From Paenibacillus sp. FSL K6-1330 (GTDB lineage Bacteria > Bacillota > Bacilli > Paenibacillales > Paenibacillaceae), in contig NZ_CP150269.1 in NCBI RefSeq assembly GCF_037976825.1, forward strand, positions 6,923,501-6,987,500: a stretch of 64,000 nt of DNA. Reading direction: 5' to 3'. The notes beneath the pieces are model-generated. The model had not been told where the DNA came from, searched no databases, and worked only from the letters and a program-made list of their open reading frames with translations. Every line of letters begins with the position of its first letter. Position 1 is the first letter of the stretch. Below, piece by piece: positions 18,184 to 26,197 of the stretch. Position numbers and translations under genes: made by a program.

Positions 18184-19185
18184 TTAATTCTCTACTTTGC
18201 TCTTCCCTGCAGATGCCCGTTCCATCATTTCAGTCGTCAGCATATAAGACTGCTTCACGGATTCGCCGCCCAATATCTGAAACAGCAAATGGGCTGCAAG
18301 CGATCCCGCCTCGCTCTTGGGCTGCTTGATGGTGGTTAGCGGCGGATTCACGTATTCGGCTAATTGAATATCGTCATATCCGATGACGGATACATCATCA
18401 GGCACCGATATGCCACTCTCCTCAAAAGCCTTCAATCCTCCGATGGCCATCTCGTCGTTGCCGTAGAATATGGCCGACGGGAGCGACCCCTGCATGATCA
18501 TCATCTTGGTCGCATTGTAACCACCCTCGCGCACGAAGTTGCCACTGAGACGCCATTTCGACTGTTCCTCCAGCCCCGCCTCGGCAAGTGCCCGTAAATA
18601 CCCCTGATAACGCAAATGATTATCGTACGAATCCGATGAACCGCTGATGTACGCCACATGCCGATGACCGTTCTCAAGCAGATAACGGGTAGCCGTATAC
18701 CCTCCTTGCTCTCCATCAACCAGCACATTCACCAGGTATTCACTGCACAATGGACGATCCATCACGACGATCGGAAATTGGGGACCGGAGGTCTCGATCA
18801 GAACTTCATCCCGAATATTAGGTGCAAGTATGATGGCACCATCCGCCCTTTTCTCTCTCAAAAATTTAACCGCCGTTGAATCTCTGCCCCCTATCGAGCT
18901 GCAGGCGATCAGATCATATCCATTGGTTAAAGCGACTTCCTGCACACTTCGGATCAGCTCGGAATAATAAGGGCCGGATAGATCCGTCAGAATAAGAGCG
19001 ATTGTCTTGGTGCGGCTCCGCTTCAAATCCATGGCAAATCCGTTCTTCCGATAATTCAACTGCCTTGCTGCATCGAGCACCTTTGATCTTGTCTTGGAAC
19101 TCACTCTGCTGTCGCCGCTTAACGCGTATGAAGCCGTTGACAAGGCGACTCCAGCGAGCTTTGCCACATCCTTTATCGTTGCCAT
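18184..19185 (-). CDS. LacI-family transcriptional regulator of the glucan locus
   Basis: DNA-binding repressor of 333 residues with the canonical LacI N-terminal helix-turn-helix 'TIKDVAKLAGVALSTASYALSG', a hinge helix around 'SKVLDAARQLNYRKN', then a periplasmic-binding-protein-like sensor domain ('TKTIALILTDLSGPYYSELI', 'VVMDRP', 'VSVIGYDDIQLAEYVNPPLTTIKQP'). It is encoded inside the sugar operon and probably controls it through the four TCGAAACGTTTCGA-type sites at 17238, 17364, 22438 and 22622. The effector is probably a sophorooligosaccharide (inference). It shares the transcript with the transporter, so it would be autoregulated. Confidence 0.92.
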   Translation of the reverse strand: MATIKDVAKLAGVALSTASYALSGDSRVSSKTRSKVLDAARQLNYRKNGFAMDLKRSRTKTIALILTDLSGPYYSELIRSVQEVALTNGYDLIACSSIGGRDSTAVKFLREKRADGAIILAPNIRDEVLIETSGPQFPIVVMDRPLCSEYLVNVLVDGEQGGYTATRYLLENGHRHVAYISGSSDSYDNHLRYQGYLRALAEAGLEEQSKWRLSGNFVREGGYNATKMMIMQGSLPSAIFYGNDEMAIGGLKAFEESGISVPDDVSVIGYDDIQLAEYVNPPLTTIKQPKSEAGSLAAHLLFQILGGESVKQSYMLTTEMMERASAGKSKVEN

Positions 19186-19226
19186 TTCCTTACGCCCCTT
19201 CTACTACTTAAGAAACTCTATCTATT

Positions 19227-20045
19227 TTATTTCATGCCAGAGATCGTATATCCTTCAATAATATGTTTTTGGAAGAAAGAAAATACGATAATAATCGGAA
19301 CAACCATAAATGCAGCGCCTGCCATCTGGAGGCCGAAATCAGATCCATGCTGTCCTTTCAGAAGCTGCAGACCCACCGAAAGCGTATAAAGCTTTTGATC
19401 GTTTGCCATAATGAGAGGCCACAAGAAGCTGTTCCAGGCGCCAATGAACGCTAAGATTCCCTGTACAGCAAATACGGGCTTCGTGATCGGAACGATCAAC
19501 TGGAAGAAAATCCGCAGCTCTCCCGCTCCATCCAGCCTTGATGCTTCAATCAGATCCGACGGGATTGTGGACATAAACTGACGGAAGAGGAAAATACCGA
19601 ATGCTCCGACCAGGCCAGGCAGCACAATACCCGCCATCGTGTTAGTCAATCCCATGGCATTAATCAGCAGGTAGACTGGAATCATAGTAACCTGTCCCGG
19701 AATCATCATCGTTGCCAGCACGAGATAGAAAAGCTTCTTATTGCCAGGGAACTCGTATTTAGCGAATGCATATCCTGCAAGCGCATTGAGGAATAGACCG
19801 ACAAAAGACCAGAACACAATGATAAGCGTATTTTTCAGGTATACGATAAAGTCCAGCTTCGTAAATAAATCAACATAATTTTTAACCGTAAATTCTTTCG
19901 GTAATAACGTTGGCGGAACCGCCGTAAATTCATTTTCCGGCTTGAATGAGGACGTGATCATCCAGATAAATGGAATCATCATCAGCAGTCCCCCTGCAAT
20001 GAGCAGCACCGTCATGACTGTTTTCTCAATTCTTTTAGCTGCCAT
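19227..20045 (-). CDS. Carbohydrate ABC transporter permease, MalG type
   Basis: Inner-membrane permease of 272 residues with six predicted transmembrane helices. The ATPase-contacting EAA loop reads 'EASRLDGAGELRIFFQLIVPITKP', typical of MalG/CUT1 permeases. It ends with the usual short tail 'GYTISGMK'. The ribosome binding site AAGGAGG is clear. It pairs with the MalF-type permease 50 bp upstream. No ATPase gene is in the locus; CUT1 systems of Bacillota commonly share a general MsmX-like ATPase encoded elsewhere. Confidence 0.92.
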   Translation of the reverse strand: MAAKRIEKTVMTVLLIAGGLLMMIPFIWMITSSFKPENEFTAVPPTLLPKEFTVKNYVDLFTKLDFIVYLKNTLIIVFWSFVGLFLNALAGYAFAKYEFPGNKKLFYLVLATMMIPGQVTMIPVYLLINAMGLTNTMAGIVLPGLVGAFGIFLFRQFMSTIPSDLIEASRLDGAGELRIFFQLIVPITKPVFAVQGILAFIGAWNSFLWPLIMANDQKLYTLSVGLQLLKGQHGSDFGLQMAGAAFMVVPIIIVFSFFQKHIIEGYTISGMK

Positions 20046-20095
20046 ACCCTGAGCCTCCTTCAGTTACGATAAGGAACATCGCTTGAACCTGAACC

Positions 20096-21001
20096 TTAAT
20101 ATTCGACATCTTTTCTCTTGACTGCGAATTGTACGACCGTTACAGCGATAATGATGATGAAGAGCACAAACGATCCTGCAGCCGCATAACCAAAATTGCT
20201 AAGCTGGAAGCCATTGTTATAAATAAAGAGAGCCATCGACATCGTTGAATTGAGCGGGCCGCCCTTGGTCATAACCAGCGGCTCTTCGAAGAACTGAATC
20301 CAGCCGATCAATGTCGTTATGGTGACAAAGAAGGTCGCAAAGCTAAGGAGCGGTACTGTAATATATAGAAGCTTCTTCCATTTGCTCGCTCCATCAATTT
20401 CCGCAGCTTCATAATAGGAGCGTGGAATGCCCTGCAGCGCAGCCAGGAAAATGATCATGTTGAGTCCGATGGATTTCCATACGGCCAGCAGAATCAGCGA
20501 TAGCTTGGCTAGTGCCGGATCTGTCAGCCACTGCTGAGCCGGAACTCCGAACCAGGACAATATATGGTTAAAGAGGCCGTAATGGCTGTTATACAAGTAA
20601 CCCCAAACAACCGCGACCGCCACAATATTCGTAATGGAAGGCATATAATACACGACGCGGAATGTTTTAAACAACAATCCCGTGCCGTAGTTAAGCAGCA
20701 ATGCAGCGCCCATGGCAAGCATTACGACAAGCGGAACTCCGATAATAACATAGAACATGGTGTTAAACATGGATTTCAGAAAGACCGGATCTTTAAATAC
20801 ATTCATAAAATTATCGAAGCCAACGCCTTCAATGTTTGAATAATTAGCGAGACCAGCAAGGTCAATATCCGTGAAGCTGATGACAAGCGCAATGATGATC
20901 GGAATGATTGAGAACGTCAGAAGCAGCACCAGTGCGGGCGCAATAAACATATAAGGATACTTATATTGGTTAAAGCGCTTGATAAAGTTCTGCAATGTCA
21001 T
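20096..21001 (-). CDS. Carbohydrate ABC transporter permease, MalF type
   Basis: Inner-membrane permease of 301 residues. The N-terminal helix 'YMFIAPALVLLLTFSIIPIIIAL' and the EAA loop 'EAAEIDGASKWKKLLYITVPLLS' mark it as a MalF/UgpA-type CUT1 subunit. The ribosome binding site AGGAGGTGA lies just upstream of the ATG. It follows the binding-protein gene after a 109-bp gap that contains a 10-bp-stem hairpin. Confidence 0.92.
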   Translation of the reverse strand: MTLQNFIKRFNQYKYPYMFIAPALVLLLTFSIIPIIIALVISFTDIDLAGLANYSNIEGVGFDNFMNVFKDPVFLKSMFNTMFYVIIGVPLVVMLAMGAALLLNYGTGLLFKTFRVVYYMPSITNIVAVAVVWGYLYNSHYGLFNHILSWFGVPAQQWLTDPALAKLSLILLAVWKSIGLNMIIFLAALQGIPRSYYEAAEIDGASKWKKLLYITVPLLSFATFFVTITTLIGWIQFFEEPLVMTKGGPLNSTMSMALFIYNNGFQLSNFGYAAAGSFVLFIIIIAVTVVQFAVKRKDVEY

Positions 21002-21059
21002 TCACCTCCTGCAAGTGTGGGTTTCTCAATGAAAGAATAACGCCCTTTGGAAGCAGTCA

Positions 21060-21089
21060 GGCTTGTTTCATCCTTCGAAGAAACAAGCC
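21060..21089 (-). other. Intercistronic hairpin between binding protein and permease genes
   Basis: GGCTTGTTTC (21060-21069) pairs with GAAACAAGCC (21080-21089) with a 10-nt loop. No T run follows on the minus strand. Such hairpins commonly protect the upstream message and raise binding-protein levels above permease levels; that use here is inference. Confidence 0.5.
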
Positions 21090-21110
21090 GGGCTGCGTGA
21101 AGACGCACTC

Positions 21111-22364
21111 TTATTTTTTGTTTAGAATTTCAGTAGCTTTCTGATTCAGAAGATCCATTTCTGCTTTGATGTCAGCTCCGCCAAGGGTAATTTTCTCAAA
21201 AGCGGCAATGGCTTCTTGGGAGACAGCATCCCACTCCTTAATGAACGGAACAGGTTTAGCGCTTTCGAGCTGTTTACCAAAGGTAGCAAAAATCGGATCT
21301 TCAAAGCGTTGGTCTTCCCATGCACTCTTAACAGCAGGCAGGTTTTTGGCCACATCATAATTGGTCAGCTGTGATTCTTTTTCACTCATGAAGGAGATGA
21401 ATTTAACGGCTTCATCTGCATTTTCGGTTGTATTGAATACCGACATGTTCGCTCCGCCTAGGAACGATGCATTGTTTTCTTTAGCTGGAAGTGTTGTCGT
21501 AGCCCATTTACCTTCAATTTCAGGCGCCTTGTCTTTAACGCCTTGAATCATCCAAGGACCGCTGATAAACATCGGGAATTGTCCGTCTTTAAATGCGGCA
21601 AACAGATCCAAATCACTGGTAAGCGGCGTCATACCCGTGTCGTAGAAGCTCTTCAGGTATTCCATGGCTCCCATGAATTCCGGCTCGTTAAAATGAGGTG
21701 CCCGGTTCGCATCGATCATATCGCTTCCATTCTGCCAAGCAAACATGGACAGATAGTTCATATCTTTCGCATCAATGGTGATTGCGTAATTGCCGTCCCC
21801 TCTAGCTGCCAGTTTCTTACCGGCATCCTTCATTTCATCCCAAGTCTTAGGACCTTCCGGATAGCCTACCTCAGCCAGAATGTCCGTACGGTAGAACAGT
21901 ACGCGCGTTTCCACATACCATGGGATGCTGACAACCTTGTCATCATAACTCATGGTTTGCACAGCACCGTCAAAATAGTTTTCTTGCTTCAAGTTTGGAT
22001 ACTGCTCCAGATAAGGCGTCAGATCGAGCAAAGCTCCAGCCTGAGCAAATTCCGGAATCCAGGTTGTTCCCATTTGCACAACGTCAGGGCCGCTTTTGGA
22101 TGCAACGGCTGTTAGCAGCTTGTCATGCGCGCTGCCCCAAGGAATCAATTGAACGCTTACTTTAACGCCTGGGTTCTTCTCTTCATATGCCTTAATCAGA
22201 GTTTCGTCTGTTGTGTCACCCATCAACCAAACTTTCAGCTCTTTCTTGCCCTCGCCGCCTTTGCTACCTCCGTCTGCTTTCTCAGACCCGCCCGAGCATC
22301 CGGCTAATACGACGGAGAACATCAGCAATGCTGCCAACGTCCACAATATTGATTTTTTTCTCAT
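21111..22364 (-). CDS. Sugar ABC transporter substrate-binding lipoprotein
   Basis: Extracellular solute-binding protein of 417 residues (family 1). The N-terminus has a lipoprotein signal 'LLMFSVVLAGCSG' with lipobox LAGC near residue 22. The mature protein shows 'LKVWLMGDTTDETLIKAYEEKNPGVKVSVQLIPW', typical of CUT1 binding proteins, and a 'SGPWMIQG' segment. It is the first gene of the operon. By locus homology to Listeria Lin1841, the likely ligand is beta-1,2-glucooligosaccharide. The ribosome binding site is GGGGTG, 8 bp upstream. Confidence 0.9.
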   Translation of the reverse strand: MRKKSILWTLAALLMFSVVLAGCSGGSEKADGGSKGGEGKKELKVWLMGDTTDETLIKAYEEKNPGVKVSVQLIPWGSAHDKLLTAVASKSGPDVVQMGTTWIPEFAQAGALLDLTPYLEQYPNLKQENYFDGAVQTMSYDDKVVSIPWYVETRVLFYRTDILAEVGYPEGPKTWDEMKDAGKKLAARGDGNYAITIDAKDMNYLSMFAWQNGSDMIDANRAPHFNEPEFMGAMEYLKSFYDTGMTPLTSDLDLFAAFKDGQFPMFISGPWMIQGVKDKAPEIEGKWATTTLPAKENNASFLGGANMSVFNTTENADEAVKFISFMSEKESQLTNYDVAKNLPAVKSAWEDQRFEDPIFATFGKQLESAKPVPFIKEWDAVSQEAIAAFEKITLGGADIKAEMDLLNQKATEILNKK

Positions 22365-22437
22365 TCTACATTCACCCCGTTTTTAATGTTTACCACCATG
22401 CGAAACGTAATACAAAACCTAATTGAAAGCACTTACT

Positions 22438-22451
22438 TCGAAACGTTTCGA
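22438..22451. promoter_or_regulatory. LacI-type operator upstream of the binding-protein gene (copy 3)
   Basis: TCGAAACGTTTCGA, a perfect 14-bp palindrome 73 bp upstream of the binding-protein start. A half copy (GCGAAACGTAA, near 22400) lies between it and the gene. Confidence 0.72.
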
Positions 22452-22535
22452 TTTTATTCGAAAAAATAAAGACGCCGGATAAAGGTTATTTCTATAATCC
22501 TACTGTCTCTTCATTCCCCCTATAAAGCACCTTTT

Positions 22536-22560
22536 CATGGTTATCATTGGGATAACCATG
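22536..22560. promoter_or_regulatory. 25-bp inverted repeat in the sugar-operon leader
   Basis: CATGGTTATC (22536-22545) and GATAACCATG (22551-22560), perfect 10-bp arms around ATTGG. No T run follows. It lies downstream of a predicted promoter (TTGAAG at 22601-22606, 17 bp, TATTTA at 22578-22583, minus strand), so it could act as a second operator or as an RNA hairpin. Confidence 0.45.
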
Positions 22561-22621
22561 CTCTTGCGTATTCATAATAAATAGATTGCTTACTTGATAA
22601 CTTCAAAAAACGCATTCCCTT

Positions 22622-22635
22622 TTGAAACGTTTCGA
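22622..22635. promoter_or_regulatory. LacI-type operator, distal (copy 4)
   Basis: TTGAAACGTTTCGA, just upstream of the predicted -35 at 22601-22606. With copy 3 it brackets the leader at a distance of about 184 bp, which would allow looping. Confidence 0.65.
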
Positions 22636-22734
22636 CAAGTTCATTATAGCTCCCCCTGAGAGCGATTTCAATATCCTTTTTATTTTTTTTGTAAGGCGTT
22701 TCTTTGACAAGTGGTGTAAGCCTTGAACCGTAGA

Positions 22735-22771
22735 CAAAAAAGCAGCAAGCTCCGAAGTAGGCCTGCTGCTT
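22735..22771 (-). terminator. Terminator after the MFS gene
   Basis: AGCAGCA (22741-22747) pairs with TGCTGCT (22764-22770); the minus strand continues into TTTTTTGTC. Confidence 0.85.
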
Positions 22772-22812
22772 AATCCTATATCTTGCAATTATTTCAACTT
22801 TTAAAACCTGGG

Positions 22813-24066
22813 CTAGGCGTTAAGGTGACCTGCATTCTTGTCATGACCGTCATGATGCAGCGGGATGCCCTTACTAAGCCGGCCATGTACCGCAAATGAC
22901 AGGATTGACAGCACGGCAACACCTGCTGCCAACCATGCCACCGGCGTCAGCCCGCCGCCGTCATACATCGTTCCCATCGCATAAGGCCCAATCACCCGGC
23001 CTGCGGCACCCATGCCGCCTGTCACGCCGATATAGAACGGTGCGGCTTGTCCTGCACGCTCCGAGATAAAAGCCGGGATTGCAGGCGAAATCAGCATTTC
23101 ACCCAATGTAGCCAGCACCATCGCGAAGATCATGCCCGGATAACTGTGCACCGTCACGATAACGACATAAGCTGCCAGATAGAACAACGCACTTGCCGTC
23201 ATCTGACTGCTCTCCGTACGGGCCGCCCAGCGCTTGATGGCATTCGTGAGCGGCTGCGCGGCAAAAATCAGAATCCCGTTCAGCGTCCATAAATAGCCAT
23301 AAGCTGTCTTGGACATTCCCTCCGAGATGATGAATGGAGACACCCCTGTATTCCAGATGGAATTCCCGAACCACAAGAACAGGGAACCCAATCCCATAAA
23401 GAGATAGATTCGGGTGTTCCCGAGCAATGCCCAAGCCCCGGGGCCTGCCGGCAGCGGATTCTTAGGCTGCGGATGATGGGCCCCTTGCGATACGTCTGTT
23501 CCACCCAGCTTCGTCAGGTAGGACAGGAAGAAAATCGCAAATCCGAAGGACGTGACACCGTTTAAGACAAAGCTTAAATGATAGGAAATCTCCGCCAGGA
23601 AACCGCTCATGGCCGTTCCCAAGGCTACGCCTATATTATTCGCGACATAAATGACATTAAACAATTCTCCCCGCCGATCGGCAAACCGAAAGCCGATAAA
23701 TGCCTGAATAGCCGGCATCGATACCGCGTTACAGAATCCGATGAAACCCATCATCGCGATGAACAAGCCCCATAATCCATTAATGAACGGAAGGGTGAAC
23801 AACCCGAGGGCATTTAGCAGCAGCGAGCCTACAATGAGCTTTTTCACCCCGACCCGGTGGTACAGCGCGCCGCCAAGGAGTTGACCGACGATTCCCCCCA
23901 TAGATTGAATCAGGATGACAAAGCCTGCATCCTTCATGCTGCGTCCCAGTTCATCAAATACATACATCGTTGTCAGCGGCCACATCAAGGACCCGCCTGC
24001 AGAGGCAACGAGACTTGCAACAAGAAAACCTTTTACTTCCTTAGGGTACTGCTCCAACCATTTCAT
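22813..24066 (-). CDS. MFS drug-type exporter
   Basis: Major facilitator of 417 residues with about twelve transmembrane helices. The motif A-like loop is 'GGALYHRVGVKKLIVG', and 'RFADRRGELFNVIYVANNIGVALG' resembles DHA1 exporters. A His/Asp-rich C-terminal tail ('HHDGHDKNAGHLNA') is present. The substrate is not readable. It is monocistronic: a terminator lies upstream (24117-24140) and another downstream (22735-22771). Confidence 0.85.
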   Translation of the reverse strand: MKWLEQYPKEVKGFLVASLVASAGGSLMWPLTTMYVFDELGRSMKDAGFVILIQSMGGIVGQLLGGALYHRVGVKKLIVGSLLLNALGLFTLPFINGLWGLFIAMMGFIGFCNAVSMPAIQAFIGFRFADRRGELFNVIYVANNIGVALGTAMSGFLAEISYHLSFVLNGVTSFGFAIFFLSYLTKLGGTDVSQGAHHPQPKNPLPAGPGAWALLGNTRIYLFMGLGSLFLWFGNSIWNTGVSPFIISEGMSKTAYGYLWTLNGILIFAAQPLTNAIKRWAARTESSQMTASALFYLAAYVVIVTVHSYPGMIFAMVLATLGEMLISPAIPAFISERAGQAAPFYIGVTGGMGAAGRVIGPYAMGTMYDGGGLTPVAWLAAGVAVLSILSFAVHGRLSKGIPLHHDGHDKNAGHLNA

Positions 24067-24116
24067 GTTTATAATCTCCCAGCAGCCTCGCAGCAGTATA
24101 ATTACGTATTTAACCT

Positions 24117-24140
24117 AAAAAAAGCCCATGCGGGCTTTTA
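24117..24140 (-). terminator. Terminator after the YesM/YesN operon
   Basis: AAAGCCC-ATGC-GGGCTTT, with TTTTTTT following on the minus strand. It separates the sensor-kinase operon from the MFS gene, whose promoter (TATACT near 24098-24103) lies just beyond. The rest of 24141-24376 holds no gene or clear site that I can see. Confidence 0.8.
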
Positions 24141-24376
24141 TAATTCTTCTTGAAGAAAGAGGCGAACGCCATCTTTATGATGCTCCTATAATCCTGTAAG
24201 AATGAACATTGCTTGTCATTTCTTATCGCCCAAATCCTAGTATCGCTTGAGAGATCCATTTTTAGCAAGCACACTCATTGACGCTTTACCATAACAGTGA
24301 ACAGGACACTAAATAGCGGATCCCCAATTCTCAAATAACCCCTTGGTTCGGAGCCCCCCATCTATCCCGACGCCTT

Positions 24377-26197
24377 CTAATCGGGGTTTGAATCTCTTGA
24401 TCTTGCAGGAATGCGTATTTGAACCGAAGTGCCGATTCCAACTTTGCTGAAGATGGACACGCCATATTCGCTCCCGTAATGCAGCTTCACCCGCTGGTCA
24501 ATGTTTTGAATCCCGCAGCCCATGTGAGTATGATCCTTGGGATCAAATATCTCTTGGATTCGCTCCTGCTTCATACCCAGACCATCATCTATGATTCGGT
24601 ACAAGATATCATCACCTTCCTTTTGGACCACGATCCGAATATGAATCCGGTCCCCGCTCCAAGCATGCTTCAGTACATTCTCAATGAAGGGCTGCAAAAT
24701 CAGTTTAATAGTCTCGTAAGGCCATACGTCAGCATCAATGTCGTAAGTGACTTCCATGCGCTGACCGTATTTCACCTTTTGGATGTCCAGATACGCATTG
24801 GCCTGCTCAATCTCTAATGCTACGGGTATTAATACTCTGCCTGAGTTTAACGTAAGTCGATAAAATTGCGCCAGCTGCACAACCATATTCTGAAGTTTCT
24901 CCGTCTCCCCGAATTTCGCAAGTTGATTAATGGATGATAGCGTATTGTATAAAAAATGAGGATTGATCTGCGTTTGCAGCATTTCAAGCTCCGCTTCCTT
25001 CTTTTGGAGTTGGGTTAAATACACTTTTTTTATTAACGCTTCGATATCCTCGCCCATCGCATTCAAGGCATTCGCAATTTGAGGAAACTCTCCTTTGCCC
25101 CGATAAGCGATCCGTTTATGCAGATCCCCTTCCCGAAATGCATTGAGTACCCCTACAATCTTCAGGATTCGCTTAGAGAAGGATTGGGAAATAACATACC
25201 CCATAAATGTAAACAACACGACGCAGAGGATACAAATAACAATCAAAACGGCCCGTACTCTCTTCGCTTCCTGTTCAATAATGTTAAGTGGAACTTGCGC
25301 AACGATCTTCCAATTCTTCTGTGGTAAATTTTCTTCGATGACCAAATAATTCTTCTGATCATGTTCTGCCAACGCTGTAGACTCATTTACCTTGACAAGG
25401 GTGTCGTTATTGTCTTCAACAGATGGACCAGAGGTAAACACCACATTCCCGAAGGGATCCAGCACCGATAGCATACTTCCGTCCCCAAGCTTCGTGTAAT
25501 CCACGCTATCGAACAGTTGCGACAAGCGAACACTGAAACGCATGATTCCCACTTCTTTGATTTGCAGCGGATTGTTCATATCCACCATCCGTCGAATCAT
25601 CGAGATCCGTCCGTCCCGCTCATCCTCTTCTACCTGCCTCCAGATCATTGTTGCATTGTATTTCTCTTCCGGCAGTGTGAAATACCAAAACTCATCGGAA
25701 ATTCGGGTCATATGGTAAATATCATAGGTTTGTTCGTTGAAATCTTGATTGTTTTCGTTATTCCAATTTTTATACTTCTCGTACACCGTTTGATTATGAA
25801 AATAGACGGATAGCCTTAAATTAAGGCCAACCGCCTTTGCAGCGCTCTCTAGCTTTGGGAGAATCACATTGTTCATGCGGACATGATTCTCTGCACCGGA
25901 TAAATTCCGGCGGACGCTCTGAATGAATGTAGGATCATCATACAATGTCGCCGATGTCTGGACGATATCATCCACCTTATAGGCAACGTTATCTCGAATC
26001 TGCTGAAGCGTCCCCTGGATGTTCACGCGGGTCTGTTCGCGCATAGTCTCATCATACATCGAATGCGAAATATAAAAGTTTACAGAAACCAATAGCAAAA
26101 TAAATAGCGTAAAGGTCAGCATGAGTTTATAACCGATGGGTATATACCCCAGCTTCTTGCCGTTTGTTCCGGATAATGGAACCCCGTGATTGTTCAT
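24377..26197 (-). CDS. Two-component sensor histidine kinase, YesM family
   Basis: Membrane sensor kinase of 606 residues. There are two transmembrane helices (about residues 25-45 and 288-310) flanking an extracytoplasmic sensor domain. A HAMP segment ('SFSKRILKIVGVLNAFREGDLHKRI') follows, then the His_kinase domain with phospho-acceptor His in 'INPHFLYNTLSSINQL', and a HATPase domain with 'ILQPFIENVLKHAW' and 'DDGLGM'. YesM-type kinases sense extracellular sugars or a binding protein and pair with AraC-type YesN regulators. The start overlaps the regulator's stop by 4 bp (ATGA), so the two are translationally coupled. Confidence 0.92.
   Translation of the reverse strand: MNNHGVPLSGTNGKKLGYIPIGYKLMLTFTLFILLLVSVNFYISHSMYDETMREQTRVNIQGTLQQIRDNVAYKVDDIVQTSATLYDDPTFIQSVRRNLSGAENHVRMNNVILPKLESAAKAVGLNLRLSVYFHNQTVYEKYKNWNNENNQDFNEQTYDIYHMTRISDEFWYFTLPEEKYNATMIWRQVEEDERDGRISMIRRMVDMNNPLQIKEVGIMRFSVRLSQLFDSVDYTKLGDGSMLSVLDPFGNVVFTSGPSVEDNNDTLVKVNESTALAEHDQKNYLVIEENLPQKNWKIVAQVPLNIIEQEAKRVRAVLIVICILCVVLFTFMGYVISQSFSKRILKIVGVLNAFREGDLHKRIAYRGKGEFPQIANALNAMGEDIEALIKKVYLTQLQKKEAELEMLQTQINPHFLYNTLSSINQLAKFGETEKLQNMVVQLAQFYRLTLNSGRVLIPVALEIEQANAYLDIQKVKYGQRMEVTYDIDADVWPYETIKLILQPFIENVLKHAWSGDRIHIRIVVQKEGDDILYRIIDDGLGMKQERIQEIFDPKDHTHMGCGIQNIDQRVKLHYGSEYGVSIFSKVGIGTSVQIRIPARSRDSNPD

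Noticed and set aside
17238..22635. Reading the GAAACGTTTC palindromes as CcpA cre sites
   Set aside because: They are symmetric 14-mers, present in pairs only at this locus, which also encodes a LacI protein. Cross-binding by CcpA cannot be excluded, but a local operator is the simpler reading.
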